Source: a virus
Length of the DNA: 64,000 nt
IMG/VR virus record: IMGVR_UViG_3300025120_000025
Coordinates: 1-64,000 of that record
Reading direction: 5' to 3' (one strand)
Below the pieces are notes generated by a model. It had not been told where the DNA came from and searched no databases. It saw nothing but the letters and a program-made list of their open reading frames with translations. A program made the position numbers and the translations under genes. Positions 35,976-44,626 of this stretch are shown here, one piece after another (positions within the stretch are counted from its first letter, which is position 1; the number at the start of each line of letters is the position of its first letter).

Positions 35976-36623
35976 ATGAAACTTATTAGAGAAGAACTTA
36001 GTAACACAAACTTTTTAGTTGAGGAAAAAGACGGCAAGAAGAAATACTTTATTGAAGGTGTCTTCATGCAGGCAGACCTCAAAAACAGAAATGGACGGAG
36101 ATATCCGAAGTCAGTAATGGAGACAGAAGTCAAGCGTTACACGACTGAAAATATCGATAAGAACAGAGCGTTCGGTGAGTTGGGACATCCTGATGGACCA
36201 ACAATCAATCTTGAAAGAGTATCGCACATGATTACAGACCTATCTATGGATGGTTCTAATGTTATGGGTAGAGCAAAAATTATGGAAACTCCATATGGTA
36301 AGATTGTTAAGAATTTGATGGACGAGGGCGCAACCTTGGGCGTATCTTCAAGAGGAATGGGTTCCCTTAAACAAGGAAAAGACGGTTCTTCAGAAGTGCA
36401 AGGAGATTTCTATCTTGCAACCGCCGCCGATATCGTAGCAGACCCATCTGCACCTGATGCATTTGTTAATGGCATCATGGAGAATAAAGAATGGGTATGG
36501 GATAGCGGTCTCATCAAAGAAGTGAATATCGAAGGATACAAAAGAGATATTAAAAATGCTAGTATGAATTCTCTGGAAGAAGCAAAACTAAAAGCATTTA
36601 ATGATTTCTTGGGTAAACTTTAA
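35976..36623 (+). CDS. gp21: Prohead core protease gp21
   Basis: 215 residues from the ATG at 35976 (T4 gp21 is 212). A longer open frame from 35928 would overlap the preceding gene by 46 bases; the ATG at 35976, two bases after that stop, gives the usual length. GVFMQADLKNRNGRRYP, RAFGELGHPDGPTINLERVSHMI and TLGVSSRGMGSL carry the catalytic His (in ELGHP) and Ser (in SSRG) of the herpesvirus-like S78/U9 protease family. It cleaves scaffold and capsid proteins during maturation. Confidence 0.93.
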   Translation: MKLIREELSNTNFLVEEKDGKKKYFIEGVFMQADLKNRNGRRYPKSVMETEVKRYTTENIDKNRAFGELGHPDGPTINLERVSHMITDLSMDGSNVMGRAKIMETPYGKIVKNLMDEGATLGVSSRGMGSLKQGKDGSSEVQGDFYLATAADIVADPSAPDAFVNGIMENKEWVWDSGLIKEVNIEGYKRDIKNASMNSLEEAKLKAFNDFLGKL

Positions 36624-36626
36624 CCT

Positions 36627-36634
36627 TATAAATA
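36627..36634 (+). promoter_or_regulatory. Late promoter (TATAAATA) before gp22
   Basis: Exact TATAAATA four bases after the gp21 stop; TAGGAGTG and the gp22 ATG at 36661 follow. Confidence 0.75.
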
Positions 36635-36660
36635 ATAGACAAAACATATAGGAGTGTCAA

Positions 36661-37896
36661 ATGTCAGTAGAAGATAAAATCAAAGAGTTGCTAGAAGCAT
36701 CTCAGAATGCCAACGCTCCTGCAGATAATCTAGAAGAAAAAGCACCTGCTGGTGTTGAAGATTTAGGTCCTGCAGTGGATAAACCAGAGGCAAAATCTGG
36801 TCCAGACGCTGGTAAGAAAAGTAAAAAAGCGGCAGTGCCGGGTGGTGAAGCGAACAAAGGTGAGCAGAAAATCAAACCAGGTGCTACTAAAGTAAAAGAA
36901 GATGATGAAGCAGACGAAGATTTAGAAGCGATTGCTGATGAAGTACTTGCTGATGAAGATTTAGAAGTAGTTGCTGAAAAGAAAACTGTTGCTAAAGAAG
37001 AAGAAGATGACGAAGACGAAGACGAAGCATCTGATGACGATGAAGAAGACGGCGACAAAGAAATGGGTGAAATGAAAGACAAAATTCTTAATGCTATGAA
37101 GCATATGGATAAAAAAGGTCTTAAAGCATCTTATAACTTAGTCTCTTCTATGGCAAAGAAAATGAATCCAACTAAAGAAGACCTTGATATGTCATCTGAC
37201 ATTGATGCGTTAACTGAAGGTTCTGATTTGTCAGACGAATTCAAAGCAAAAGCAAAAACCGTATTTGAAGCGGCAGTAACAGCAAAACTTGGCGAGAAGA
37301 TTGTTGAGTTGGAAGAGCATTATCAAACACAAATTAACGAAGAAACTGTGAAAGTACAAGAAGACTTGACAGACAAAGTAGATACATATCTTTCTTATGT
37401 TGTTGAGCAGTGGACAAAAGATAACGAACTCGCTATTGAGCGTGGTCTAAAATCTGAAATCACAGAAGATTTCATTGTTTCATTGAAGAAAGTATTCGAA
37501 GAGCATTACATTGATGTTCCAGAAGAAAAGTATGACGTAATGGCAGAACAGCAAGATAAGATTGCTTCACTAGAAGAAAAACTTAATGAAGAAATCGCTA
37601 AAAATGCTGAAAGCATGAAGTCAGTAAATGAAGCAAAGAAAGCATCTAAGTTAGAAGAAATGTCTAAAGATTTAACTGATACTCAAAAAGAGAAGTTAGT
37701 TGGTCTTGCAGAAGGCGTTACATTCTCTGATGTAGATACTTTCGAAAAAGAATTGGAAACACTCAAAGAGAGTTATTTTCCAAAGGTTGCCAAACCTATC
37801 GAAGAGGACGAAATTGCTGTTGAAGAAGTTGAAGCAGTCAATGTAACCGGTGAGATGAAAGACTATGTTTCTGCAATCTCCAGAACAATTAAGTGA
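36661..37896 (+). CDS. gp22: Prohead scaffold protein gp22
   Basis: 411 residues (T4 gp22 is 269). The N-terminal third is low-complexity and acidic (about residues 75-140, with runs of Glu/Asp), while the C-terminal part has the long helical scaffold pattern: LSDEFKAKAKTVFEAAVTAKL, YLSYVVEQWTKDNELAIERG, LKSEITEDFIVSLKKVFEEHYI. It forms the inner core around which gp23 assembles and is then degraded by gp21. The extended acidic N-terminus is typical of marine relatives. Confidence 0.93.
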   Translation: MSVEDKIKELLEASQNANAPADNLEEKAPAGVEDLGPAVDKPEAKSGPDAGKKSKKAAVPGGEANKGEQKIKPGATKVKEDDEADEDLEAIADEVLADEDLEVVAEKKTVAKEEEDDEDEDEASDDDEEDGDKEMGEMKDKILNAMKHMDKKGLKASYNLVSSMAKKMNPTKEDLDMSSDIDALTEGSDLSDEFKAKAKTVFEAAVTAKLGEKIVELEEHYQTQINEETVKVQEDLTDKVDTYLSYVVEQWTKDNELAIERGLKSEITEDFIVSLKKVFEEHYIDVPEEKYDVMAEQQDKIASLEEKLNEEIAKNAESMKSVNEAKKASKLEEMSKDLTDTQKEKLVGLAEGVTFSDVDTFEKELETLKESYFPKVAKPIEEDEIAVEEVEAVNVTGEMKDYVSAISRTIK

Positions 37897-37926
37897 TAAG
37901 GCACTTGTGGCGAAAGTCGCAATTTA

Positions 37927-37934
37927 TATAAATA
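37927..37934 (+). promoter_or_regulatory. Late promoter (TATAAATA) before gp23
   Basis: Exact TATAAATA in the 76-base gap before the major capsid gene; the ribosome site CGAGGAG lies just before the ATG at 37973. Confidence 0.8.
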
Positions 37935-37972
37935 ATAAGACGTATATAGTTAAATAACGAGGAGATAAACAA

Positions 37973-39250
37973 ATGTTTTTAACAGAAAACCTTCAACAGA
38001 AGTGGGGTCCTGTTCTTGAGCATCCTGATTTACCAAAAATCGGCGATAGTTATAAGAAGGCAGTCACAACTGTTATCTTGGAAAACCAAGAAAAAGCAAT
38101 GAAAGAAGAGCGTGGAATGCTCCACGAAGCGGCACCGGTTAACGATGCGGCGACAATGCCAGACACTGGTGGCGTAGCAAAATTCGACCCAATCTTGATT
38201 TCGCTTGTTCGTAGAGCAATGCCTAATCTGATTGCGTATGATATCTGTGGTGTTCAACCAATGACAGGTCCAACTGGACTTATCTTTGCAATGAAATCAC
38301 GCTACTCTACACAAGGTGGTACAGAAGCACTACAAGCAGAAGCAGACACAGATTTCTCTGGTCTTGGTACTCATGCTAACAGCAATCCAGTGGAAGCACC
38401 ATTCACAACTGGTACTGGTGCAACAACCGCTAACGGTGAAGCACTTGGAGATGGTTCTGTCTCTATGGGTAACTCTGGTCATTTCAATGAAATGGCATTC
38501 TCAATCGAGAAAACTTCAGTAACAGCAAAGACAAGAGCGTTGAAAGCAGAATACACTCTTGAACTTGCACAAGACTTGAAAGCAGTTCATGGTCTTGACG
38601 CTGAAACTGAACTCGCTAATATCCTTTCAGCAGAAATTCTTGCTGAAATCAACAGAGAAGTTGTTCGTACTGTGTACTCATCTGCTAAAGCAGGCGCACA
38701 AGCAGGTGCAGTTGCATCCGCTGGTACTTTCGACTTAGACACCGACTCAAATGGTCGTTGGTCAGTTGAGCGTTTCAAGGGTCTATTGTTCCAAATCGAA
38801 AGAGATGCGAACACTATTGCACAAGATACTCGTAGAGGAAAAGGTAATTTCATTATCACTTCTTCAGACGTAGCATCTGCACTTGCAATGGCAGGCGTTC
38901 TTGATTACACTCCAGCACTTCAGAGCAACCTGACTGTAGATGACACTGGCAATACTCTTGCTGGTACTATCAACGGTGGATTGAAAGTTTACATCGATCC
39001 TTATTCAGCAAACGATTCTGATAGCAACCAGTTCTACTGTGTTGGTTATAAAGGTGCTAACGCATATGACGCTGGTATGTTCTACTGCCCATATGTACCT
39101 CTACAGATGGTAAGAGCAGTTGGAGAAAATACTTTCCAACCTAAGATTGGATTTAAGACAAGATACGGTCTTGTTTCTAACCCATTCACTTCTATCTCTG
39201 CAGACAGCAACGCATACTACAGATTGACTAAAGTTACTAACTTAATGTAA
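37973..39250 (+). CDS. gp23: Major capsid protein gp23
   Basis: 425 residues (T4 gp23 is 521; marine forms are shorter). LVRRAMPNLIAYDICGVQPMTGPTGLIFAMKSRY, FNEMAFSIEKTSVTAKTRALKAEYTLELAQDLKAVHG and RRGKGNFIITSSDVASAL (in segments) are the gp23 signature. HK97-fold hexamers build the head shell. The N-terminal 50 or so residues should be removed by gp21. It has its own late promoter and a strong terminator just downstream, fitting very high expression. Confidence 0.97.
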   Translation: MFLTENLQQKWGPVLEHPDLPKIGDSYKKAVTTVILENQEKAMKEERGMLHEAAPVNDAATMPDTGGVAKFDPILISLVRRAMPNLIAYDICGVQPMTGPTGLIFAMKSRYSTQGGTEALQAEADTDFSGLGTHANSNPVEAPFTTGTGATTANGEALGDGSVSMGNSGHFNEMAFSIEKTSVTAKTRALKAEYTLELAQDLKAVHGLDAETELANILSAEILAEINREVVRTVYSSAKAGAQAGAVASAGTFDLDTDSNGRWSVERFKGLLFQIERDANTIAQDTRRGKGNFIITSSDVASALAMAGVLDYTPALQSNLTVDDTGNTLAGTINGGLKVYIDPYSANDSDSNQFYCVGYKGANAYDAGMFYCPYVPLQMVRAVGENTFQPKIGFKTRYGLVSNPFTSISADSNAYYRLTKVTNLM

Positions 39251-39281
39251 TCTAAGTTGCTCCAATAAAGGGAGAGATTAA

Positions 39282-39311
39282 AGGGGTGGTCTTCGGATCG
39301 CCCCTTTTTTT
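39282..39311 (+). terminator. Strong intrinsic terminator after gp23
   Basis: A 10-bp stem AGGGGTGGTC / GATCGCCCCT (39282-39291 with 39296-39305, two G-T pairs) closes a TTCG tetraloop and is followed by seven Ts. It ends the capsid transcript. Confidence 0.93.
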
Positions 39312-39315
39312 ATGA

Positions 39316-39323
39316 TATAAATA
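39316..39323 (+). promoter_or_regulatory. Late promoter (TATAAATA) after the gp23 terminator
   Basis: Exact TATAAATA five bases after the terminator T-run, restarting late transcription for the 193-residue tube-like gene (ATG 39351, ribosome site ATAGGA). Confidence 0.75.
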
Positions 39324-39350
39324 GTAGTATCAATAAAGATAGGAACTACT

Positions 39351-39932
39351 ATGGCATATGATAAGAATATAACTATAACGAATTGGACCGATAACCCAGC
39401 GGCATCTAATCTCAATTTCTTAGCACCATCTCAGTTTGTATTCACAATGCAAAGATTAGGTGGAGTGGCATTCACTTGTCAAACTGCTAACATTCCTAAT
39501 ATATCGTTACAACCTAGCATACAATATGCAAGAGTAAAAGACACTCCGATTCCTGGAGATACTATTAGTTATGGTGATTTAATAATTACATTTTTGATTG
39601 ATGAGAATATGACAAACTTCAAAGCACTAGCAGATTGGATGATACAAATCACTGCAGACTTAGACACAGAAGATTATAATGCTTATATTAATAGACAACC
39701 AGGATATCCAGAAGCAGGCAATCAACAACTTAAACCTATTGCGCCTACGATGTCAGATGCTACGTTGACTATTACCGATAGCAACAACAACGCAAACGTA
39801 GAAATTCGCTATAACGACCTATTCCCAACATCTTTAGAAGCACTACAATTCGACATTACTGATACAAGTATGCCATATCTTACCGCAACTGCATCATTCA
39901 CCTTCTCTAAATATGAGATGGTTAAAATTTAG
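39351..39932 (+). CDS. Tail-tube-like structural protein (gp19-type fold)
   Basis: 193 residues. LAPSQFVFTMQRLGGVAFTCQTANIPNISL, TPIPGDTISYGDLIITFLIDENM and the ending MPYLTATASFTFSKYEMVKI (in segments) follow the strand pattern of tail-tube-fold proteins. It differs clearly from gp19 at 31648. It could be the tube initiator or terminator, or another tube-fold baseplate protein; T4 gp3 is not excluded. It sits alone between the gp23 terminator and the uvsY promoter, with its own late promoter, so it belongs to the late set. Confidence 0.7.
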   Translation: MAYDKNITITNWTDNPAASNLNFLAPSQFVFTMQRLGGVAFTCQTANIPNISLQPSIQYARVKDTPIPGDTISYGDLIITFLIDENMTNFKALADWMIQITADLDTEDYNAYINRQPGYPEAGNQQLKPIAPTMSDATLTITDSNNNANVEIRYNDLFPTSLEALQFDITDTSMPYLTATASFTFSKYEMVKI

Positions 39933-39935
39933 TTC

Positions 39936-39964
39936 TTGACATTTAATTAAACTTCTGTTATAAT
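39936..39964 (+). promoter_or_regulatory. Consensus sigma70-type promoter before uvsY
   Basis: TTGACA (39936-39941), 17-base spacer, TATAAT (39959-39964): perfect consensus. It begins the recombination and accessory operon. The uvsY ATG at 39987 has GAGG upstream. Confidence 0.9.
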
Positions 39965-39986
39965 GATAGTTTGAAATGAGGTACAT

Positions 39987-40430
39987 ATGGTAGATTTAGA
40001 TAAATTACAGACAATGTGGCGTGAAGATGCTAAGTTAGATGATATCGAATTGGGTAAAGAAGCACTGAATGTAGCAAGTCTACACGCTAAATACATTACC
40101 ATTCTAAGCACTGCTAAACTCAATTTAAGAAAAGAACAAAGCGACTACGCTAAGTTAAGAAGATATAAGTGGCGATACTATAGGGGCGAACTAAATCAGT
40201 ATGAATTAAAAGACCTAGGTTGGGAACAATGGCAAGGTGCTAAACCACTAAAGAATGAAATGGATGAACAGTTAGAAGGCGACTTTGATTTAATTAAAAA
40301 GAAAGACAAAGTTGCATATTGGGAAACTATTGTGAGTTTTCTAGAATATGTCATGCGAAGTATCAACTCAAGAGGTTGGGATATTAAGAATGCAATCGAA
40401 TGGCATAAATTTACGAATGGAGTAATGTAA
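39987..40430 (+). CDS. uvsY: Recombination mediator UvsY
   Basis: 147 residues (T4 UvsY is 137). It is helical and charged, with KLRRYKWRYYRGEL in the middle and a C-terminal VAYWETIVSFLEYVMRSINSRGWDIKNAIEW that matches the UvsY ending. UvsY loads the recombinase UvsX onto gp32-coated single-stranded DNA. It is the first gene after the consensus promoter; its stop overlaps the next ATG (TAATG). uvsX itself is not in this window. Confidence 0.9.
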   Translation: MVDLDKLQTMWREDAKLDDIELGKEALNVASLHAKYITILSTAKLNLRKEQSDYAKLRRYKWRYYRGELNQYELKDLGWEQWQGAKPLKNEMDEQLEGDFDLIKKKDKVAYWETIVSFLEYVMRSINSRGWDIKNAIEWHKFTNGVM

Positions 40431-40615
40431 TGGGAATGACAACATCTGCCCTTTCGGGTACACCTAAAATCTGGCAATGCAGTGTTTGTGGAGAATATTA
40501 TTTTGAAAGTGAAAAGGGAGAACTACAAGAAGATTACATCTGCGAAAATTGCGGTGCGTCTTATACTAGTTTTATCGATATAACAGATGATTACAATAAT
40601 CGTATCAAAGATTAA
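40430..40615 (+). CDS. Small zinc-ribbon (rubredoxin-like) protein
   Basis: 61 residues. WQCSVCGEYYF and YICENCGASY supply two CxxC pairs about 22 residues apart, the zinc-ribbon or rubredoxin-like knuckle arrangement. It begins in the uvsY stop and overlaps the uvsW start by 29 bases, so all three are coupled. Role unknown; T4 has small uvsY.-1/-2 genes in the same place. It may bind nucleic acid or the recombination proteins (inference). Confidence 0.75.
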   Translation: MGMTTSALSGTPKIWQCSVCGEYYFESEKGELQEDYICENCGASYTSFIDITDDYNNRIKD

Positions 40616-42038
40616 TGATGTCTTTATGACAGTTGATTGTGAAGATGCTGGTGTAAAATACGAGTTATCTGACTTCTTCACGTTCAAAGTTCCAGGCGCA
40701 GAATTCATGCCTACTTTTCGTAATAAGATGTGGGATGGAAAAATACGTCTATTTAATATGTGGACTAGTCAACTGTATATAGGTCTCACAGAGCATCTAG
40801 AAGAGTTTTGCAAAACTAGAGGTTACACTCTGGTGGGTCAAGATACAGTTATACCTAAACAAAACATATCTACAGAAGATGTAGTAAAAGCACTAGTTGA
40901 TTTGAAATTACCTTTCAACCCTAGAAATTATCAAGTAGATGCAATTCGTGATGGAATCAATGATAAAAGATTAGTCATGCTATCACCTACTGGTTCAGGT
41001 AAATCTCTTATAATCTATAGTCTAACTCAACTAGGAACTACAGGTCGAGTGCTTATAGTTGTACCTACTACATCTCTCGTAGAGCAAATGTATAAAGACT
41101 TTGCTGACTATGGATATGATGTAGAGACTAACTGTCATAAGATATACTCTGGACATGATAAAAACACAGATAAAAGAATAGTAATCACTACATGGCAATC
41201 TGTATACAAATTACCTAAGAAGTGGTTTGCTGATTACAAGATGGTCATAGGTGATGAAGCACACTTATTCAAAGCAACATCACTCAAAACACTAATGGAA
41301 AAGACAGAGAATGCAGTAATGCGTTTCGGCACTACTGGTACTCTAGATGATACTAAAACACATAAGTTAATGCTAGAAGGATTATTCGGTCCTGTTCGTA
41401 GATTTACAACATCAAAACAGTTAATGAAAGATGGTCAACTCGCTAAGTTGAAGATTACTTGCTTAATGTTAAATTATAGTGATGATGTGCGCCAGGCAAA
41501 TAAGAAACTTTCTTACCAAGAAGAGATGGACTTTTTAGTATCATACACACATAGAAATACCTTTATACGCAATCTTGCGTTAGAGCAAACAGGAAATTCA
41601 CTTCTACTCTTTCAATATGTAGAAAAGCATGGTAGAATTTTATATGATATGATTAAAGAAAAAGCAGGAAACAGAAAAGTATTCTTTGTGCATGGTGGAG
41701 TAGGAGCAAATGAGAGGGAGGATATTCGTGCGATTACCGAGCAAGAACATGATGCAATCATTGTTGCGAGTTATGGTACTTTTAGTACTGGCATTAATAT
41801 TAGAAATCTTCATAATATCATTTTTGCAAGTCCTAGTAAGTCCAAAATCAGAAATCTTCAGTCTATTGGGCGTGGTCTTCGGTTAGGAGATGATAAAGAT
41901 GAAGCACAATTATTTGATATATCAGATGATATGTCTTGGAAACAAAGAACAAATTATACGCTTGAACACGCCGTTGAACGTATAAAGATATATAATGAAG
42001 AGAAGTTTAAGTACAAAACAGTAAAGGTTAAAATATGA
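40587..42038 (+). CDS. uvsW: Recombination and repair helicase UvsW
   Basis: 483 residues (T4 UvsW is 503). The N-terminal domain (VDCEDAG, MWDGKIRLFN) is followed by SF2 helicase motifs: I PTGSGKS (134-140), II GDEAH (222-226), III FGTTGTL, and VI SIGRGLRLG. UvsW unwinds branched DNA and R-loops and helps end origin-dependent replication. The start at 40587 lies inside the zinc-ribbon gene; it gives the same distance to the DCE motif as T4 UvsW. Confidence 0.95.
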   Translation: MITIIVSKINDVFMTVDCEDAGVKYELSDFFTFKVPGAEFMPTFRNKMWDGKIRLFNMWTSQLYIGLTEHLEEFCKTRGYTLVGQDTVIPKQNISTEDVVKALVDLKLPFNPRNYQVDAIRDGINDKRLVMLSPTGSGKSLIIYSLTQLGTTGRVLIVVPTTSLVEQMYKDFADYGYDVETNCHKIYSGHDKNTDKRIVITTWQSVYKLPKKWFADYKMVIGDEAHLFKATSLKTLMEKTENAVMRFGTTGTLDDTKTHKLMLEGLFGPVRRFTTSKQLMKDGQLAKLKITCLMLNYSDDVRQANKKLSYQEEMDFLVSYTHRNTFIRNLALEQTGNSLLLFQYVEKHGRILYDMIKEKAGNRKVFFVHGGVGANEREDIRAITEQEHDAIIVASYGTFSTGINIRNLHNIIFASPSKSKIRNLQSIGRGLRLGDDKDEAQLFDISDDMSWKQRTNYTLEHAVERIKIYNEEKFKYKTVKVKI

Positions 42039-42514
42039 CATTACCTATCAAACTACTAAAACTATCAAATGGAGATAGTCTAGTTGCACAGATTGACGTT
42101 AAAGAGAACGAAGATTATGTAACACTCAAAGCACCAGTTAAGATTGTACGATGGATGTCTCCTGGTAAAGAAGGCGCATATGAAAATGCTACTTTTGGTC
42201 CATGGGAATCGTTCTCAGATGAGCAAACTTTTCATATTAGCAAAAATAAAATTATTACCTTGACAGAACCTCGAAAAGATGTTAAAGTATACTATACTCA
42301 ACTTCTAGATAAATTAGCAGAAGAACCTGCAGAGAAATTATCTGCACCTACATTAGAAGATGAAATAGAGAATGAAGAAGAAAGAAAGATGAAACACCTG
42401 AAGAGATTACATAACATGGTAGAAGACCTGAATGAGACCTTAGGGTTAAACGATACTGATAAGGAAGATGTTCTAGAGTATCTTTATAACAAGGACAAGA
42501 TAACAGTTCACTAA
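42035..42514 (+). CDS. Sm-like small phage protein
   Basis: 159 residues. The N-terminal half has the strand pattern of Sm/LSm-like phage proteins: IKLLKLSNGDSLVAQIDVKEN, VTLKAPVKIVRW, and ATFGPWESFSDEQTFHISKNKIITL. The same layout occurs in the 99-residue protein at 62281. The C-terminal part is helical and acidic. It overlaps UvsW by four bases (ATGA). Possibly RNA-binding or a protein adaptor; the Sm assignment is by pattern, not by search. Confidence 0.6.
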   Translation: MTLPIKLLKLSNGDSLVAQIDVKENEDYVTLKAPVKIVRWMSPGKEGAYENATFGPWESFSDEQTFHISKNKIITLTEPRKDVKVYYTQLLDKLAEEPAEKLSAPTLEDEIENEEERKMKHLKRLHNMVEDLNETLGLNDTDKEDVLEYLYNKDKITVH

Positions 42515-42592
42515 GAAAGGTTATTCTGAAAAGGGAACACCCCTATTATACACACGATAACATACGTTGTCAATAGAAAACAAGGAAAGATT

Positions 42593-43150
42593 ATGGCAAA
42601 AGCGAAAAGTAAAAAAGAACATTACGTTAACAACAAAGAGTTCTTAGAAGCACTAATAGACTACAAGAAAGTATGCGATGAGCATAAGGCGAGAGAAGAA
42701 CTTAAACCACCTGTAACACGATACCTTGGTGAATGTTTCTTGAAGATTGCACAACACCTATCATACCGACCTAACTTTATTAATTATACATATAAGCATG
42801 ATATGATATCAGATGGTATTGAGAACTGCTTAATGTATCTACACAATTTCAATCCAGAGAAATCTAAAAACCCATTTGCATATTTTACGCAAATTATTTA
42901 CTATGCATTCTTGCGTAGAATTCAGAAAGAAAAAAAGCAGACTGAACTAAAAAAGAAGTTAATTCAAAACATGGTTGTAGATGATAGTATGGTTACTGCA
43001 GACCATGACGATACGCAGTATAGTAATCAATACCTTGAGTTCTTACAAGATAATATGTACAATGATGACCCTATGGCAGTGCAGGATATGAAAGATGCAG
43101 TTAAAGATAAGAAAGAACGCAAAGGTGCTTTAGACGAATTTATGGAGTAA
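42593..43150 (+). CDS. gp55: Late-transcription sigma factor gp55
   Basis: 185 residues, the same length as T4 gp55. PVTRYLGECFLKIAQHLSYRPNF, DMISDGIENCLMYLHNFNPEKSKNPFAYFTQIIYYAFLRRIQKEKKQ (in segments) is the sigma region 2-like core that recognises the -10 element. gp55 directs host RNA polymerase to TATAAATA promoters, of which many exact copies precede the virion genes here, with the gp45 clamp as activator. A short gap of 78 bases precedes it; CAAGGAAAG is the ribosome site. Confidence 0.95.
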   Translation: MAKAKSKKEHYVNNKEFLEALIDYKKVCDEHKAREELKPPVTRYLGECFLKIAQHLSYRPNFINYTYKHDMISDGIENCLMYLHNFNPEKSKNPFAYFTQIIYYAFLRRIQKEKKQTELKKKLIQNMVVDDSMVTADHDDTQYSNQYLEFLQDNMYNDDPMAVQDMKDAVKDKKERKGALDEFME

Positions 43151-43153
43151 TAG

Positions 43154-44626
43154 ATGAAAAGCAAAAGAGTATGTGTACTAGGTGCTGGTAACGCAGGATT
43201 AATGGCGGCACTTATATTGAAAATAGAACGACCAGGACTTGATGTTTATGTTGTAGGTTCATCAGAAATAGGTATCGTAGGTGTTGGCGAAAGTAGCACA
43301 GAACACGTTAATTATTTTAGAGACTTACTTGGCGTATCAGTTCAAGATTTTGTCACAGAAAGTGGTTGTACCTTTAAGTATGGTGTAGACTTTCAAGGTT
43401 GGACCGATAAGAGATATATTCACTCTCTTACTGCGAATGACGATGGTATTCGTACAGACCCTTATCACACCGAACCAGAAGAATTATTCATGTATACAAA
43501 CATGAGTGCGAATTGCGATCCATTAGATTTAGTTCAACCTACACAATTAAACTATGAAGTTTCTGAAACAGATAATTTTCCTAATCAGTTTCACTTTGAC
43601 ACACAGAAGTTTAATAAATTTCTTCATACACAGATAAAAAAACGTGGTATTAGATATTATGATGATATTATTAGTTCAGTAAAGGTAAGTGAATGGGGCG
43701 ATTGTGAAGCGATTGAAAGTGAAAGTACAAGATATGAGGCAGACATCTTTGTTGATGCTAGTGGATTTAAAAGAATTATAGCATCAGAAGTGCCTGGTTT
43801 TGAATTTCATTCTAGACAAGATGAGATGTTTGTAGATAGTGCATTTGCATTTCAGTGTCCGCATGATGAACCAGATAACTATCCAGTATTTACTCAAGCA
43901 CACAAAATGAACTGTGGTTGGATGTGGAGAATACCTACGTCTGAACGTATGGGTAATGGTTATGCATATAGTTCAAAGCATATCTCATATGAAGATGCAG
44001 TCGAAGAAGTAACAGAGAAACTAGGGTTTAGACCAAATGTTGGTAAGACTTTCAAATTTGAAGCAGGTAATTATAAAAGAACATGGGTAGGCAATACAGT
44101 ACTGATTGGTCTATCATCACACTTTTACGAACCTTTAGAAGCAACTGCAATCGGTGTTGGCATATCACAAGCAAGAGTATTAGCGAACTATATTAATTCG
44201 TCTACCATATCTAAAAATACATACAATACAATAATTCAAGATTTATTTGAACAAGTATTTGCTTTTGTGAGACTACACTATGTAAACTGTCATGCAGATA
44301 CACCTTTTTGGCAAGATGTATCTAAGTCAATTATACCGCCAGAAGTGAAAAAATATCTTGACATTACTAGTGAACGTGTGCTATTATTAGAAGATGTTGG
44401 AAATATAAGTGGTGCAGTCACCACAGAAAATAGAATATTTGGGGCACATAACTGGAATCAAGTACTGTATGCATTAGGGTTTTTATCAGAAGAAGTTCTT
44501 AAAGACCATGTACAAGCATATGGACATATTCCTAGACGTAGAAAATTTAAAGATTTTGACGATGTGATCCCACATAAACAATTAATTGATAAATGGAACA
44601 ATAATGAAAATAGCATTAGTAACTGA
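43154..44626 (+). CDS. Flavin-dependent (tryptophan-type) halogenase
   Basis: 490 residues. The FAD-binding GAGNAG (10-15) and GVGES (43-47) lie at the N-terminus. The halogenase signature GWxWxIP is present as GWMWRIP (255-261). Lys75 in TFKYGV is at the place of the catalytic lysine of PrnA, and Glu329 in EPLEA at the place of the second catalytic residue. It should need reduced FAD, oxygen and chloride or bromide to halogenate an aromatic substrate. PrnA-like genes are known in some cyanophages; the substrate is unknown. It begins three bases after gp55 and overlaps gp47. Confidence 0.88.
   Translation: MKSKRVCVLGAGNAGLMAALILKIERPGLDVYVVGSSEIGIVGVGESSTEHVNYFRDLLGVSVQDFVTESGCTFKYGVDFQGWTDKRYIHSLTANDDGIRTDPYHTEPEELFMYTNMSANCDPLDLVQPTQLNYEVSETDNFPNQFHFDTQKFNKFLHTQIKKRGIRYYDDIISSVKVSEWGDCEAIESESTRYEADIFVDASGFKRIIASEVPGFEFHSRQDEMFVDSAFAFQCPHDEPDNYPVFTQAHKMNCGWMWRIPTSERMGNGYAYSSKHISYEDAVEEVTEKLGFRPNVGKTFKFEAGNYKRTWVGNTVLIGLSSHFYEPLEATAIGVGISQARVLANYINSSTISKNTYNTIIQDLFEQVFAFVRLHYVNCHADTPFWQDVSKSIIPPEVKKYLDITSERVLLLEDVGNISGAVTTENRIFGAHNWNQVLYALGFLSEEVLKDHVQAYGHIPRRRKFKDFDDVIPHKQLIDKWNNNENSISN

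Noticed and set aside
36702-37082. Antisense open frame of 126 residues opposite gp22, mostly serine
   Set aside because: It mirrors the Glu/Asp-rich codons of gp22; low complexity, no ribosome site, and no other gene is on this strand.
42515-42592. Promoter in the gap before gp55 (TTCTGA-17-TATACA)
   Set aside because: Both boxes are poor; the uvsY promoter can serve gp55.
44358-44387. TTGACA-18-TATTAT inside the halogenase gene as a promoter
   Set aside because: The -10 box is off consensus and it lies in coding sequence; weaker than the copy inside gp47.
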